In this document: piece after piece, positions 52,688 to 59,689 of the stretch
How the letters are laid out: each line of letters begins with the position of its first letter
Position numbering within the stretch: position 1 is the stretch's first letter
Assembly: GCA_910576815.1 (NCBI GenBank)
Contig: CAJTKA010000014.1
Coordinates: forward strand, 1 to 64,000
Direction of reading: 5' to 3'
Length of the DNA: 64,000 nt
Origin: an uncultured Lachnospiraceae bacterium
GTDB taxonomy: Bacteria; Bacillota; Clostridia; Lachnospirales; Lachnospiraceae
Made by a program: the position numbers and the translations under genes
The notes under the pieces: model-generated
Told to the model about the DNA's origin: nothing
Databases searched by the model: none
Seen by the model: the letters and a program-made list of their open reading frames with translations, nothing else

Positions 52688-53056
52688 ATGGCTCGTATTG
52701 CAGGTGTTGACTTACCCAGAGAAAAGCGCGTAGAGATTGGCTTGACCTATATCTACGGGATCGGCAGATCCAGCTCAAACAAGATTCTTGAGGCGGCGAA
52801 TGTAAATCCTGACACTCGTGTCAGAGAGCTGACCGATGATGAAGTGAAAAGACTGGCGGAAGTCATCGAGAAGGATTACATGGTGGAAGGCGATCTCAGG
52901 CGAGAAGTTGCATTGAACATCAAGCGTCTTCAGGAGATCGGCTGCTACAGAGGAATCCGTCACAGGAAGGGTCTTCCTGTTCGCGGTCAGAAGACAAAGA
53001 CGAACGCCAGAACGAGAAAAGGTCCTAAGAGAACCGTGGCAAACAAGAAAAAGTAA
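52688..53056 (+). CDS. rpsM: 30S ribosomal protein S13
   Basis: 122 residues. MARIAGVDLPREKRVEIGLT and the C-terminal GLPVRGQKTKTNARTRKGPK are diagnostic. GGAGG precedes it. Confidence 0.97.
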   Translation: MARIAGVDLPREKRVEIGLTYIYGIGRSSSNKILEAANVNPDTRVRELTDDEVKRLAEVIEKDYMVEGDLRREVALNIKRLQEIGCYRGIRHRKGLPVRGQKTKTNARTRKGPKRTVANKKK

Positions 53057-53102
53057 TCAGATAACAGGAAACGTAGAATTGGAGAAAGTAGGTTAGTTTA
53101 TT

Positions 53103-53498
53103 ATGGCAAAGAAAGTTACCAAGAAAGTGACAAAGAAACGTGTCAAGAAAAACGTTGAACATGGACAGGCGCATATCCAGTCTTCCTTTAACAATACCAT
53201 CGTGACCCTGACGGATAACGAAGGCAATGCATTAAGCTGGGCAAGTGCGGGCGGTCTTGGTTTTAGAGGTTCAAGGAAATCTACTCCCTATGCAGCACAG
53301 ATGGCCGCAGAGACGGCAACAAAGGCTGCTCTCATTCATGGCTTAAAGACTGTGGATGTTATGGTAAAAGGCCCCGGTTCGGGCCGTGAGGCTGCGATTC
53401 GTGCACTGCAGGCGTGCGGTCTGGAAGTGACCAGCATCCGCGACGTGACGCCCGTGCCGCACAATGGCTGCCGTCCGCCTAAGAGACGTAGAGTTTAA
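53103..53498 (+). CDS. rpsK: 30S ribosomal protein S11
   Basis: 131 residues. HGQAHIQSSFNNTIVTLTDN and the C-terminal VTPVPHNGCRPPKRRRV identify it. A composite palindrome follows its stop directly. Confidence 0.97.
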   Translation: MAKKVTKKVTKKRVKKNVEHGQAHIQSSFNNTIVTLTDNEGNALSWASAGGLGFRGSRKSTPYAAQMAAETATKAALIHGLKTVDVMVKGPGSGREAAIRALQACGLEVTSIRDVTPVPHNGCRPPKRRRV

Positions 53499-53500
53499 CA

Positions 53501-53592
53501 AATCGAAAAGAAAATCTAATCACTCACGGCAGAGGCCGTTTCGCGAAGATTTTCTAAATTTCGATTGGGAGAATCGTAAAAGCGCGATTCTC
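53501..53592. repeat. Composite palindromic repeat between rpsK and rpsD
   Basis: AATCGAAA (53501-53508) pairs with TTTCGATT (53559-53566), AGAAAATCT (53509-53517) with AGATTTTCT (53547-53555), with an inner CGGC/GCCG hairpin. A second hairpin GAGAATCG/CGATTCTC (53569-53592) follows. Same layout as 48111-48208 but with different stem sequences. Confidence 0.75.
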
Positions 53593-53658
53593 CGCATGAA
53601 GTATTTGGACGAAGGTGTTATATGATAACATTGTAAACAAAACAGAAAGGAGCCAATC

Positions 53659-54252
53659 ATGGCAGTAAACAGAGTTCCGGTATTAAAGAGATGCAGATCC
53701 TTAGATCTTGATCCCACTTTTTTGGGATATGATAAGAAATCCAACAGAACCTCCGCAAGAGCGGGGAAGAAGATCAGCGAGTATGGTTTACAGCTGAGAG
53801 AAAAACAGAAAGCAAAATTTATCTATGGTGTGCTGGAGAAGCCTTTCAGAAATTATTATGAAAAGGCCGACAGAATGAAGGGTCAGACGGGTGAAAACCT
53901 GATGACGATGCTGGAGAGCAGACTGGACAGCGTAGTGTTCCGCATGGGGCTTGCGCGTACGAGACGCGAGGCAAGACAGGTAGTGGGTCACAAACACTTC
54001 CTGGTAAACGGCAAGCCGGTGCAGATTCCTTCTTATCTGGTGAAAGCAGGCGATGTGATCGAATTGAGAGAGAAGGCGAAATCCCTGCAGCGTTATAAGG
54101 ATATCCTCGAGGTGACAGGCGGAAGACTTGTGCCTGAGTGGATTGAAATGGATCAGGAGGCAATGAAGGGAACCGTGAAGTATCTTCCCACCAGGGAGAT
54201 GATCGATGTGCCTGTAAATGAGATGCTTATCGTCGAGTTGTACTCCAAGTAA
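53659..54252 (+). CDS. rpsD: 30S ribosomal protein S4
   Basis: 197 residues. RKISEYGLQLREKQKAKFIY-like motif, then LARTRREARQVVGHKHFLVN in the S4 RNA-binding domain. The N-terminus lacks the zinc cysteine cluster. AAAGGAG precedes the ATG. Confidence 0.97.
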   Translation: MAVNRVPVLKRCRSLDLDPTFLGYDKKSNRTSARAGKKISEYGLQLREKQKAKFIYGVLEKPFRNYYEKADRMKGQTGENLMTMLESRLDSVVFRMGLARTRREARQVVGHKHFLVNGKPVQIPSYLVKAGDVIELREKAKSLQRYKDILEVTGGRLVPEWIEMDQEAMKGTVKYLPTREMIDVPVNEMLIVELYSK

Positions 54253-54270
54253 AAATAAGGGGGTGTCCGG

Positions 54271-55230
54271 GTGTTTGAATTTGAAAGGCCGAATATTGAA
54301 GTAGTAGAAATCTCCGAAGATAAAAAGTATGGCAGATTTGTGGTGGAACCGTTAGAGAGAGGTTACGGAATTACCCTCGGCAATTCGCTTAGGAGGATCA
54401 TGTTGTCCTCCTTGCCCGGCGTAGCGGTGAGCCAGGTCAAGATCGAGGGCGTTCTTCACGAGTTCAGTTCCGTTCCCGGGATCAAGGAGGACGTGACCGA
54501 AATCATTATGAACGTTAAGAGTCTTGCCATCAAGAACAACAGCGATTCCAATGAGGTAAAGACTGCCTACATCGAGTACGAAGGCGAGGGTGTCGTGCGG
54601 GCTTCCGATATTCAGGTAGATCAGGACATCGAGATCCTGAATCCCGATTTGGTGATTGCGACTCTGAGCGGTAAGGATACGAAGCTTTACATGGAACTGA
54701 CCATCACGAGAGGCCGGGGCTATGTGGGTGCTGATAAAAATAAGACAGAGGATCTCCCGATCGGTGTAATCGCGGTTGATTCCATCTACACGCCTGTGGA
54801 GAGAGTCAATGTGACCGTAGAGAATACTCGTGTGGGTCAGATCACGGATTTTGATAAGCTGACGCTTGATGTGTTTACGAACGGCACGCTGGTTCCTGAC
54901 GAGGCGGTCAGCCTTGCTGCTAAGGTGCTGAGCGAGCATTTAAGTCTCTTTATCGATTTGTCTGAGAATGCCAAGACTGCAGAGGTCATGGTGGAGAAGG
55001 AGGACGACGAGAAGGAGAAGGTGCTGGAGATGAGCATCGATGAGCTCGAGCTCTCTGTTCGTTCCTATAACTGCTTAAAGAGAGCAGGCATCAATACGGT
55101 TGAGGAACTGACAAACAAGACTTCCGAGGACATGATGAAGGTCAGGAATCTGGGTCGTAAGTCCTTAGAGGAAGTGCTTGCTAAGTTGAAAGAATTGGGG
55201 TTACAGCTGAATCCCAGCGATGAGGCGTAA
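54271..55230 (+). CDS. rpoA: DNA-directed RNA polymerase subunit alpha
   Basis: 319 residues, GTG start after AAGGGGG. The N-terminal dimerisation domain (GYGITLGNSLRRIMLSSLPG) and C-terminal domain with helix-hairpin-helix (ELSVRSYNCLKRAGINTVEE) are complete. The alpha-CTD contacts UP elements and activators. Confidence 0.97.
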   Translation: MFEFERPNIEVVEISEDKKYGRFVVEPLERGYGITLGNSLRRIMLSSLPGVAVSQVKIEGVLHEFSSVPGIKEDVTEIIMNVKSLAIKNNSDSNEVKTAYIEYEGEGVVRASDIQVDQDIEILNPDLVIATLSGKDTKLYMELTITRGRGYVGADKNKTEDLPIGVIAVDSIYTPVERVNVTVENTRVGQITDFDKLTLDVFTNGTLVPDEAVSLAAKVLSEHLSLFIDLSENAKTAEVMVEKEDDEKEKVLEMSIDELELSVRSYNCLKRAGINTVEELTNKTSEDMMKVRNLGRKSLEEVLAKLKELGLQLNPSDEA

Positions 55231-55287
55231 CGCAGTACCAGATTTTATTTGAGGTAAGCCCGAAGTGCACTCAGAAAGGAGCCGATC

Positions 55288-55893
55288 ATGGCAAAATACA
55301 GAAAGCTGGGCAGAAAATCTGACCAGAGAAAAGCATTACTCAGAAGTCAGGTTACCGCTCTTTTATATCATGGAAAGATCGTGACCACGGAGGCGAGAGC
55401 AAAGGAAATCCGCAAATTTGTGGAGCCCCTGATTACACTTGCCGTGAAAGAAAAAGATAACTATGAGACCGTCAAGGTAACTGCGAAGGTTGCCCGCAAA
55501 GATAAGGACGGCAAGAGAGTAAAGCAGATCGTGGACAAGGATACAAAGGCAGTGCTCTCTGAGACACATCGTGATAAGGACGGTAAGATTCTGCGGATCG
55601 AGAACGGCGTGACCGTTACCGTATATGACGAGGTGGAGAAGGAGATCAAAAAGGATCTGCCCTCCAGACTTCATGCCAGAAGACAGATGCTCAAGGTTCT
55701 CTATCCTGTCAAGGAAGTGCCTGATACACCTGCAGGCCGTAAGAAGAACACCAAGGAGGTCAATCTCGTAGATAAGTTGTTTGACGAGTATGCTCCCAAG
55801 TATGCGAACCGCAACGGCGGGTACACCAGAATCATCAAGATCGGTCCCCGTAAGGGCGACGCAGCGATGGAGGTCGTTTTGGAGCTGGTATAA
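55288..55893 (+). CDS. rplQ: 50S ribosomal protein L17, with internal extension
   Basis: 201 residues versus roughly 112-130 in most bacteria. Both ends are standard (AKYRKLGRKSDQRKALLRSQ; YTRIIKIGPRKGDAAMEVVL). The extra residues are an insertion of about 55 residues after residue 65 (KDKDGKRVKQIVDKDTKAVL onward). Lachnospiraceae L17 proteins tend to carry an insertion here; this one seems long. Last gene of the operon. Confidence 0.95.
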   Translation: MAKYRKLGRKSDQRKALLRSQVTALLYHGKIVTTEARAKEIRKFVEPLITLAVKEKDNYETVKVTAKVARKDKDGKRVKQIVDKDTKAVLSETHRDKDGKILRIENGVTVTVYDEVEKEIKKDLPSRLHARRQMLKVLYPVKEVPDTPAGRKKNTKEVNLVDKLFDEYAPKYANRNGGYTRIIKIGPRKGDAAMEVVLELV

Positions 55894-55909
55894 AATAAGA
55901 GAAAGTTAC

Positions 55910-55943
55910 GAAAATCGAGCGCGAAAGTGCTCGATTTTCTTTT
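55910..55943 (+). terminator. Terminator of the S10-spc-alpha operon
   Basis: GAAAATCGAGC (55910-55920) pairs perfectly with GCTCGATTTTC (55929-55939) around GCGAAAGT, followed by TTTT. Confidence 0.9.
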
Positions 55944-56017
55944 GCGCGCATAAGCAGAGTCAGAAGGCTGACGAAGCAGACATCATGCTTGCATGAATGG
56001 ATGTTTCGGGACTCATT
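55944..56017. repeat. Partial second copy of the 38514 palindromic element
   Basis: GCGCGCATAAGCAGAG is identical to the inner part of the element at 38514-38746. The next 55 nt are alignable (GAAGGCT, CGA, GCAG, ATCATGCT-GCATGA, ATG), with the closing stem replaced by GAGTC/GACTC. Only this portion is present, directly behind the rplQ terminator. Confidence 0.65.
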
Positions 56018-56036
56018 TTTTAGGGTAAAATAAAAG

Positions 56037-56065
56037 ACACAACATTTTGTAATAAAATGTTGCAT
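56037..56065. repeat. Left recombination-site candidate (inverted partner of 56776-56804)
   Basis: Read on the minus strand: arm ATGCAACATTT, centre TATTACA, arm AAATGTTGTGT. The first arm and the 7-bp centre, plus three following bases, are identical to the right site; the second arm matches at 8 of 11 positions. The centre is asymmetric, so the two sites have a defined, opposite orientation. Confidence 0.7.
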
Positions 56066-56085
56066 CTCTTTTCGCTTCATTATAT

Positions 56086-56111
56086 ATATCGGTACATCTT
56101 CGGAATCCTTA
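56086..56111 (-). promoter_or_regulatory. Sigma-D-like promoter inside the flanked segment, pointing left
   Basis: Minus strand TAAG (56108-56111), 14 nt, ACCGATAT (56086-56093), near the sigma-D pattern TAAA-N14-16-GCCGATAT. A TATAAT also follows on the same strand but without a good -35. In this orientation it fires through the left site towards rplQ, away from csrA and flagellin. Confidence 0.5.
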
Positions 56112-56143
56112 ACCCTCTTTTTAAAAATTATGAAAAAAACTCA

Positions 56144-56722
56144 TTATAAGTTGATCTGCAGGTATACCTGATCGCGTTCTTCCTGTTCAATGCCAAGATA
56201 TCGTTTGGTAATCTGGTAGGACGAGTGATTGTACAGATCCATCAGCATGGCCGGCGGCGTCCCATTCTTCCAGGCATAGTATCCGAATGTCTTGCGCAGG
56301 GAGTGACAGCTGATGTGCTCGGACAGTCCGCAGGCAGCAGCGGCACGGCGCACGATCCGATATGCCTGATGGCGGGAGAGTGGCTGAGTCTGTCTGCGCG
56401 GGCTGGGGAAAAGCCAGTTGTGTAAGACGGGCGTTTGAAGCGATTCCCGATAAGCCTCCAAAGCCTGACGCAGGGCGTTGTTGATGGGGACGGTGCGGCT
56501 CTTTCCCGTCTTTTGTTCTTTGATATAAATGTGAGCGCAGAGGCTTCCGTCCGGATGACATACGTCCTGCCATTTCAGCAGCAGCATATCACTGATGCGG
56601 AATGCCGTGTTCAAGCCCATGACGATCATGGTATAGTTGCGGGGACTTGGCTGTCTTTCTCGGTAATAATCCCGAAATGTTTCTAATTTTTTTCTGTCTT
56701 TGATTGGATATGTGGTACTCAT
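56144..56722 (-). CDS. Small tyrosine recombinase (FimB/FimE size class)
   Basis: 192 residues, ATG with AGGAGG 9 nt ahead. The catalytic set of tyrosine recombinases is complete: Arg42 (TAFRISDMLLLKW), the Lys region (KEQKTGKSRTVPI), His140-x-x-Arg143 (HSLRKTFGYYAW), His166 (LYNHSSYQ) and nucleophile Tyr175 (TKRYLGI). The usual N-terminal core-binding domain is very short, as in FimB/FimE inversion enzymes. The gene lies between two inverted 29-bp sites, so its probable job is to flip the segment carrying it. No phage or element genes are adjacent. Confidence 0.85.
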   Translation of the reverse strand: MSTTYPIKDRKKLETFRDYYRERQPSPRNYTMIVMGLNTAFRISDMLLLKWQDVCHPDGSLCAHIYIKEQKTGKSRTVPINNALRQALEAYRESLQTPVLHNWLFPSPRRQTQPLSRHQAYRIVRRAAAACGLSEHISCHSLRKTFGYYAWKNGTPPAMLMDLYNHSSYQITKRYLGIEQEERDQVYLQINL

Positions 56723-56775
56723 AGCACTACCTCCTTTTTCCTGTGCCCCAATTTAGGGTTCCATAAGCGTCCGAC

Positions 56776-56804
56776 ATGCAACATTTTATTACAAAAAGTT
56801 GCAT
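56776..56804. repeat. Right recombination-site candidate
   Basis: Arm ATGCAACATTT, centre TATTACA, arm AAAAGTTGCAT; the two arms are inverted repeats of each other at 10 of 11 positions. It ends 52 nt before the csrA-like start codon, so a promoter brought here by inversion would read into csrA. Confidence 0.7.
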
Positions 56805-56856
56805 ATGGAAACGCAAGGCGGCGCCCTCGTAAGAGGAGAAGGCAGGGAGGTCTGAT

Positions 56857-57129
56857 ATGCTTAGAATGACAGTCAACACAGAGGAATACATCCAGATCGG
56901 CGATGATATCAGAATCGTTTTTCTGGGCGGCAGCAGGAATCATACAAAGGTGATGCTGGATGTGCCGAAGGAGATCAACGTCGTAAGAAGCCGCGCACTG
57001 GAAAACCATGCGGCATCGGAGGCGGATCGTGAGCAGATCGCCCGTTACCACGCGGCGCCGGAACTGGAAGAGAAGTACCGAAAGAAAAAGGTCGTTGTAA
57101 ACGAAGGCGCGAGAAAAGCAGCGCACTGA
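56857..57129 (+). CDS. csrA: CsrA-like carbon storage / flagellin translation regulator
   Basis: 90 residues with GGGAGG ahead. The CsrA fold is recognisable: MLRMTVNTEEYIQIGDDIRI (strands 1-2), KVMLDVPKEINVVRSRAL with the RNA-contacting arginine after PKE. The strand-1 sequence diverges from the usual MLVLTRK, and a 30-residue charged tail (EEKYRKKKVVVNEGARKAAH) is added. CsrA binds GGA motifs in mRNA leaders; in Bacillus it blocks flagellin translation and is opposed by FliW. The flagellin gene is directly downstream, with GGA sites in its leader. No fliW is in the window. Confidence 0.75.
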   Translation: MLRMTVNTEEYIQIGDDIRIVFLGGSRNHTKVMLDVPKEINVVRSRALENHAASEADREQIARYHAAPELEEKYRKKKVVVNEGARKAAH

Positions 57130-57140
57130 TATGGTAATAG

Positions 57141-57166
57141 CCCGAGGCTAACCTAGGGGCTTCGGG
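57141..57166 (+). other. Hairpin between csrA-like gene and flagellin gene
   Basis: CCCGAGGC (57141-57148) pairs with GGCTTCGGG (57158-57166) with a mismatch. There is no T-tract, so transcription could continue from csrA into the flagellin gene. No sigma-A or sigma-D promoter is evident in the 113-nt gap. Confidence 0.45.
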
Positions 57167-57195
57167 ATATCACATACAGTAACTAAACACAACAA

Positions 57196-57236
57196 ACGGC
57201 GGTAAACGGATTTGCCGTCGGCAACCACAAGGAGGT
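57196..57236 (+). promoter_or_regulatory. CsrA-type binding sites in the flagellin leader
   Basis: Hairpin ACGGC/GCCGT (57196-57200, 57214-57218) presents GGA (57208-57210) in its loop. The second site ACAAGGAGGT (57227-57236) matches the core ACARGGA of the CsrA consensus and contains the ribosome binding site. Two sites, one over the Shine-Dalgarno, is the arrangement known from the Bacillus subtilis hag leader. Confidence 0.55.
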
Positions 57237-57242
57237 AACATT

Positions 57243-58394
57243 ATGATCGTTAAACACAATATCACAGCAATGAACTCTAACAGGATGCTTGGTCTGACCA
57301 CTGCTTCTCAGGCTAAGTCCACCGAGAAGCTTTCTTCCGGTTACAAGATCAATCGTGCAGCAGATGATGCGGCAGGGCTGTCCATTTCCGAGAAGATGCG
57401 CAGACAGGTGAGAGGTCTTACTCAGGCAGCAGCGAACGCTCAGGATGGTATCAGTGTCGTACAGACTGCTGAGGGCGCGCTCAACGAAGTTGAGGATATG
57501 CTCCAGAGAATGAACGAGCTGGCAGTTAAGGGTGAGAACGGCACCTTGACCACTTCCGATCGTGCTTCCATCCAGCAGGAGATCGGTCAGTTGATGAGTG
57601 AAGTTGACCGTGTACAGAGCACCACGACCTTCAACGAGATGAACCTGTTAGACGGTAAATTCATCAAGGGTCTGCAGGTAGGCGCAGAGGCAGGTCAGCA
57701 TATTGATATCTCCATCAAAAATATGAGTATGTCGGCGCTGGCTTCCTATATTGGTACTTGGACAGCGGATGACGGTAAGATGACGAGCAAAAACAGTAAG
57801 CTGTATGGCGCTATCACCTACAATGCTTTGCAGAGCGGCACATCGAAGGTTCTGGTTACTTCTTATAGCTCTTATAAGTATAATGTAACAGAGAACAACG
57901 GTATCCTTACAGCAACCAAGGATGGGACGAAGAAAACAACATCCGGGACCATACAGGGCTACACGTCATCGGTAGATGTGAACACCTTCTCTAATATTGA
58001 TAGCAAGACCGGCGAGTATAAGATGGTTGCTATGCAGAGCACGACAGCCAGGAAACTTGTTTCTACTTTCCAGAACTTGGTAGGCGGCGATGCGAAGACT
58101 GTTGCGACCACGCAGGATTTCAACTCCCTGAACGCATTCATCAAGGGCGCTCTGCAGATCGTATCTTCTCAGAGATCCGACCTTGGTGCGATCCAGAACC
58201 GTTTGGAGCACACGATCGCAAACCTGAACAACATCACGGAAAACACCCAGTCCGCAGAGGCTGCAATCCGCGATACGGATATCGCTACGGAGATGGTGCA
58301 GTACTCCAACAACAATATCCTGCAGCAGGCCGGTACGTCGATGCTGTCTCAGGCGAACCAGGGCAATCAGCTGGCACTGTCCTTACTCGGTTAA
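57243..58394 (+). CDS. hag: Flagellin
   Basis: 383 residues. The conserved D0/D1 N-terminus (MIVKHNITAMNSNRMLGLTT; KLSSGYKINRAADDAAGLSI) and C-terminus (ATEMVQYSNNNILQQAGTSM; ANQGNQLALSLLG) form the filament core. The middle (about 170-285) is the variable surface part, rich in Thr, Ser and Lys. It is exported by the flagellar type III system. Expression probably depends on the upstream csrA region, and translation on CsrA. Confidence 0.96.
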   Translation: MIVKHNITAMNSNRMLGLTTASQAKSTEKLSSGYKINRAADDAAGLSISEKMRRQVRGLTQAAANAQDGISVVQTAEGALNEVEDMLQRMNELAVKGENGTLTTSDRASIQQEIGQLMSEVDRVQSTTTFNEMNLLDGKFIKGLQVGAEAGQHIDISIKNMSMSALASYIGTWTADDGKMTSKNSKLYGAITYNALQSGTSKVLVTSYSSYKYNVTENNGILTATKDGTKKTTSGTIQGYTSSVDVNTFSNIDSKTGEYKMVAMQSTTARKLVSTFQNLVGGDAKTVATTQDFNSLNAFIKGALQIVSSQRSDLGAIQNRLEHTIANLNNITENTQSAEAAIRDTDIATEMVQYSNNNILQQAGTSMLSQANQGNQLALSLLG

Positions 58395-58443
58395 GGTCGC
58401 CTGATGTAAGAACATTTGCTCAATATGTAATGTTGTGTTGGAA

Positions 58444-58475
58444 GCAGCCGCATCCGAGAGGATGCGGTTGTTTCT
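58444..58475 (+). terminator. Terminator of the flagellin gene
   Basis: AGCCGCATCC pairs with GGATGCGGTT (one G-U) around GAGA, followed by GTTTCT. Confidence 0.8.
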
Positions 58476-58485
58476 GTGCATCGAG

Positions 58486-59502
58486 CTAGTTGAGCTTCTT
58501 CTGAAAATGCTGATAATCTTTGGAGGAGTTCCAGTTTCCGCCCCAGGTAAAGCCGTGTTCGGTAAAGAGACGGTAACAGAGGTCGTTCTCGTCGATCTTA
58601 TAGGGGAAGCCCTGACTGCGGTCAGCATAGACCTCGCTGCCTGGCGGGGAGATGTAGTCGCTCCCGTCGCTGTTTTTGCCAAAGACCACATAGGGGTTAT
58701 AATAAGGGTTCACGTCGATGGCAAGGCCGTAAGCATGCTTGGAGAGGTTAGTCGTGCCGTCCACGACCCGATAGTTGAAACAGGATGTATTGTTGTCTGC
58801 CATGGAAGCCGTATCGTCGCCGTCGTATTCGTCGATCAGGCGGACGCGCTCGAGGCGGTAATCATTTTGGTAAAGTTCGTAGAAAATTTCCACCATGTCC
58901 TGTGCGATGGCTTTGTTGCAGATCAATTCGCCAATTTGCTCTTGACCATTAAAGTCAATATATTTCAGCCCTACATAGTTCAGGTCTTCGTAGGGGACGG
59001 TGCAGCCATTTTCCGGGTAAGAGATCCCGGTGATCTTTGTTTTGACTGATTCGGTCAGTGGTTCGTAGTAAAAATCTTCCTTATAGAGGATACGATCCGG
59101 ATGAATATTCATGTCTTCTGCCTCCGCTTCCTGTTCAGGGATATCGCTCTTGCTATCAGGGTATGCGGAGGAGCTGTCCGGAGTGTCAGGGGCGGCCGGT
59201 GCCGCATTCGGTTCATGTTCCTCCCCTTTTTTGCTATCTGACACAGGCGTCGTTTGTGTCACAGGTGCTTCGACTTTATCAGTCAACATTGTTTCCGTGT
59301 CCGCATTCTGAGAAAAAGAATCCGCTTCTTCATCAGATTTGTCTGTGCCATATGCCAGTTCCGGGTTTTCCTTGGCATAGTCTGCCAGTGTTTCTGATCC
59401 TGTCAGATAACGTGCCAAAAAAGCACAGATCACAATGAGGGTGAGGAGAAAAAGGATGGGACCGGCGACCTGCCGCAGCAGGGCTTTGATATTGCGTTTC
59501 AT
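58486..59502 (-). CDS. M15 family D,D-/L,D-type peptidoglycan peptidase, membrane-anchored
   Basis: 338 residues from the ATG at 59500-59502 (AAAGGA ahead); an upstream ATG adds 21 residues without a ribosome site. Residues 10-30 form a signal anchor (GPILFLLTLIVICAFLARYL). A long Ser/Pro/Asp/Glu-rich linker (about 45-130) follows. The zinc site is in the C-terminal domain: SKHAYGLAIDVNP (His, Asp) and WGGNWNSSKDYQHFQ (second His). It probably trims cell-wall stem peptides outside the membrane. It converges on the flagellin gene. Confidence 0.83.
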   Translation of the reverse strand: MKRNIKALLRQVAGPILFLLTLIVICAFLARYLTGSETLADYAKENPELAYGTDKSDEEADSFSQNADTETMLTDKVEAPVTQTTPVSDSKKGEEHEPNAAPAAPDTPDSSSAYPDSKSDIPEQEAEAEDMNIHPDRILYKEDFYYEPLTESVKTKITGISYPENGCTVPYEDLNYVGLKYIDFNGQEQIGELICNKAIAQDMVEIFYELYQNDYRLERVRLIDEYDGDDTASMADNNTSCFNYRVVDGTTNLSKHAYGLAIDVNPYYNPYVVFGKNSDGSDYISPPGSEVYADRSQGFPYKIDENDLCYRLFTEHGFTWGGNWNSSKDYQHFQKKLN

Positions 59503-59571
59503 AGAGGGGTCCTTTCTGACAAAATTGTCTGAAAGCAGCCATTTCGCCATCTTACCGCCTGGCAATGCTCA

Positions 59572-59652
59572 TTGCTTTCGTGAATAGTATAGCATATAAA
59601 CGGAAGGGGTACAGCAGAAATTCTTGTATTTTATTGGGAAATCTAGTAAAAT
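59572..59652 (+). promoter_or_regulatory. Tandem promoters of the ECF operon
   Basis: First: TTGCTT (59572-59577), 17 nt, TATAAA (59595-59600). Second: TTGTAT (59624-59629), 17 nt, TAAAAT (59647-59652). Both have exact 17-nt spacing and precede the ecfA1 start at 59690. Confidence 0.65.
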
Positions 59653-59689
59653 AGGCGGTGGCAGTCAAAAGAGCTGCGAAACAGGCAAC

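Noticed and set aside
56037..56065. Rho-independent terminator
   Set aside because: The stem is nearly all A-T, and the strong rplQ terminator already lies at 55910-55943; identity with the 56776 site fits a recombination site better.
59624..59689. TTG start giving a 319-residue EcfA1
   Set aside because: The TTG is the -35 box of a well-formed promoter whose transcript starts after it.
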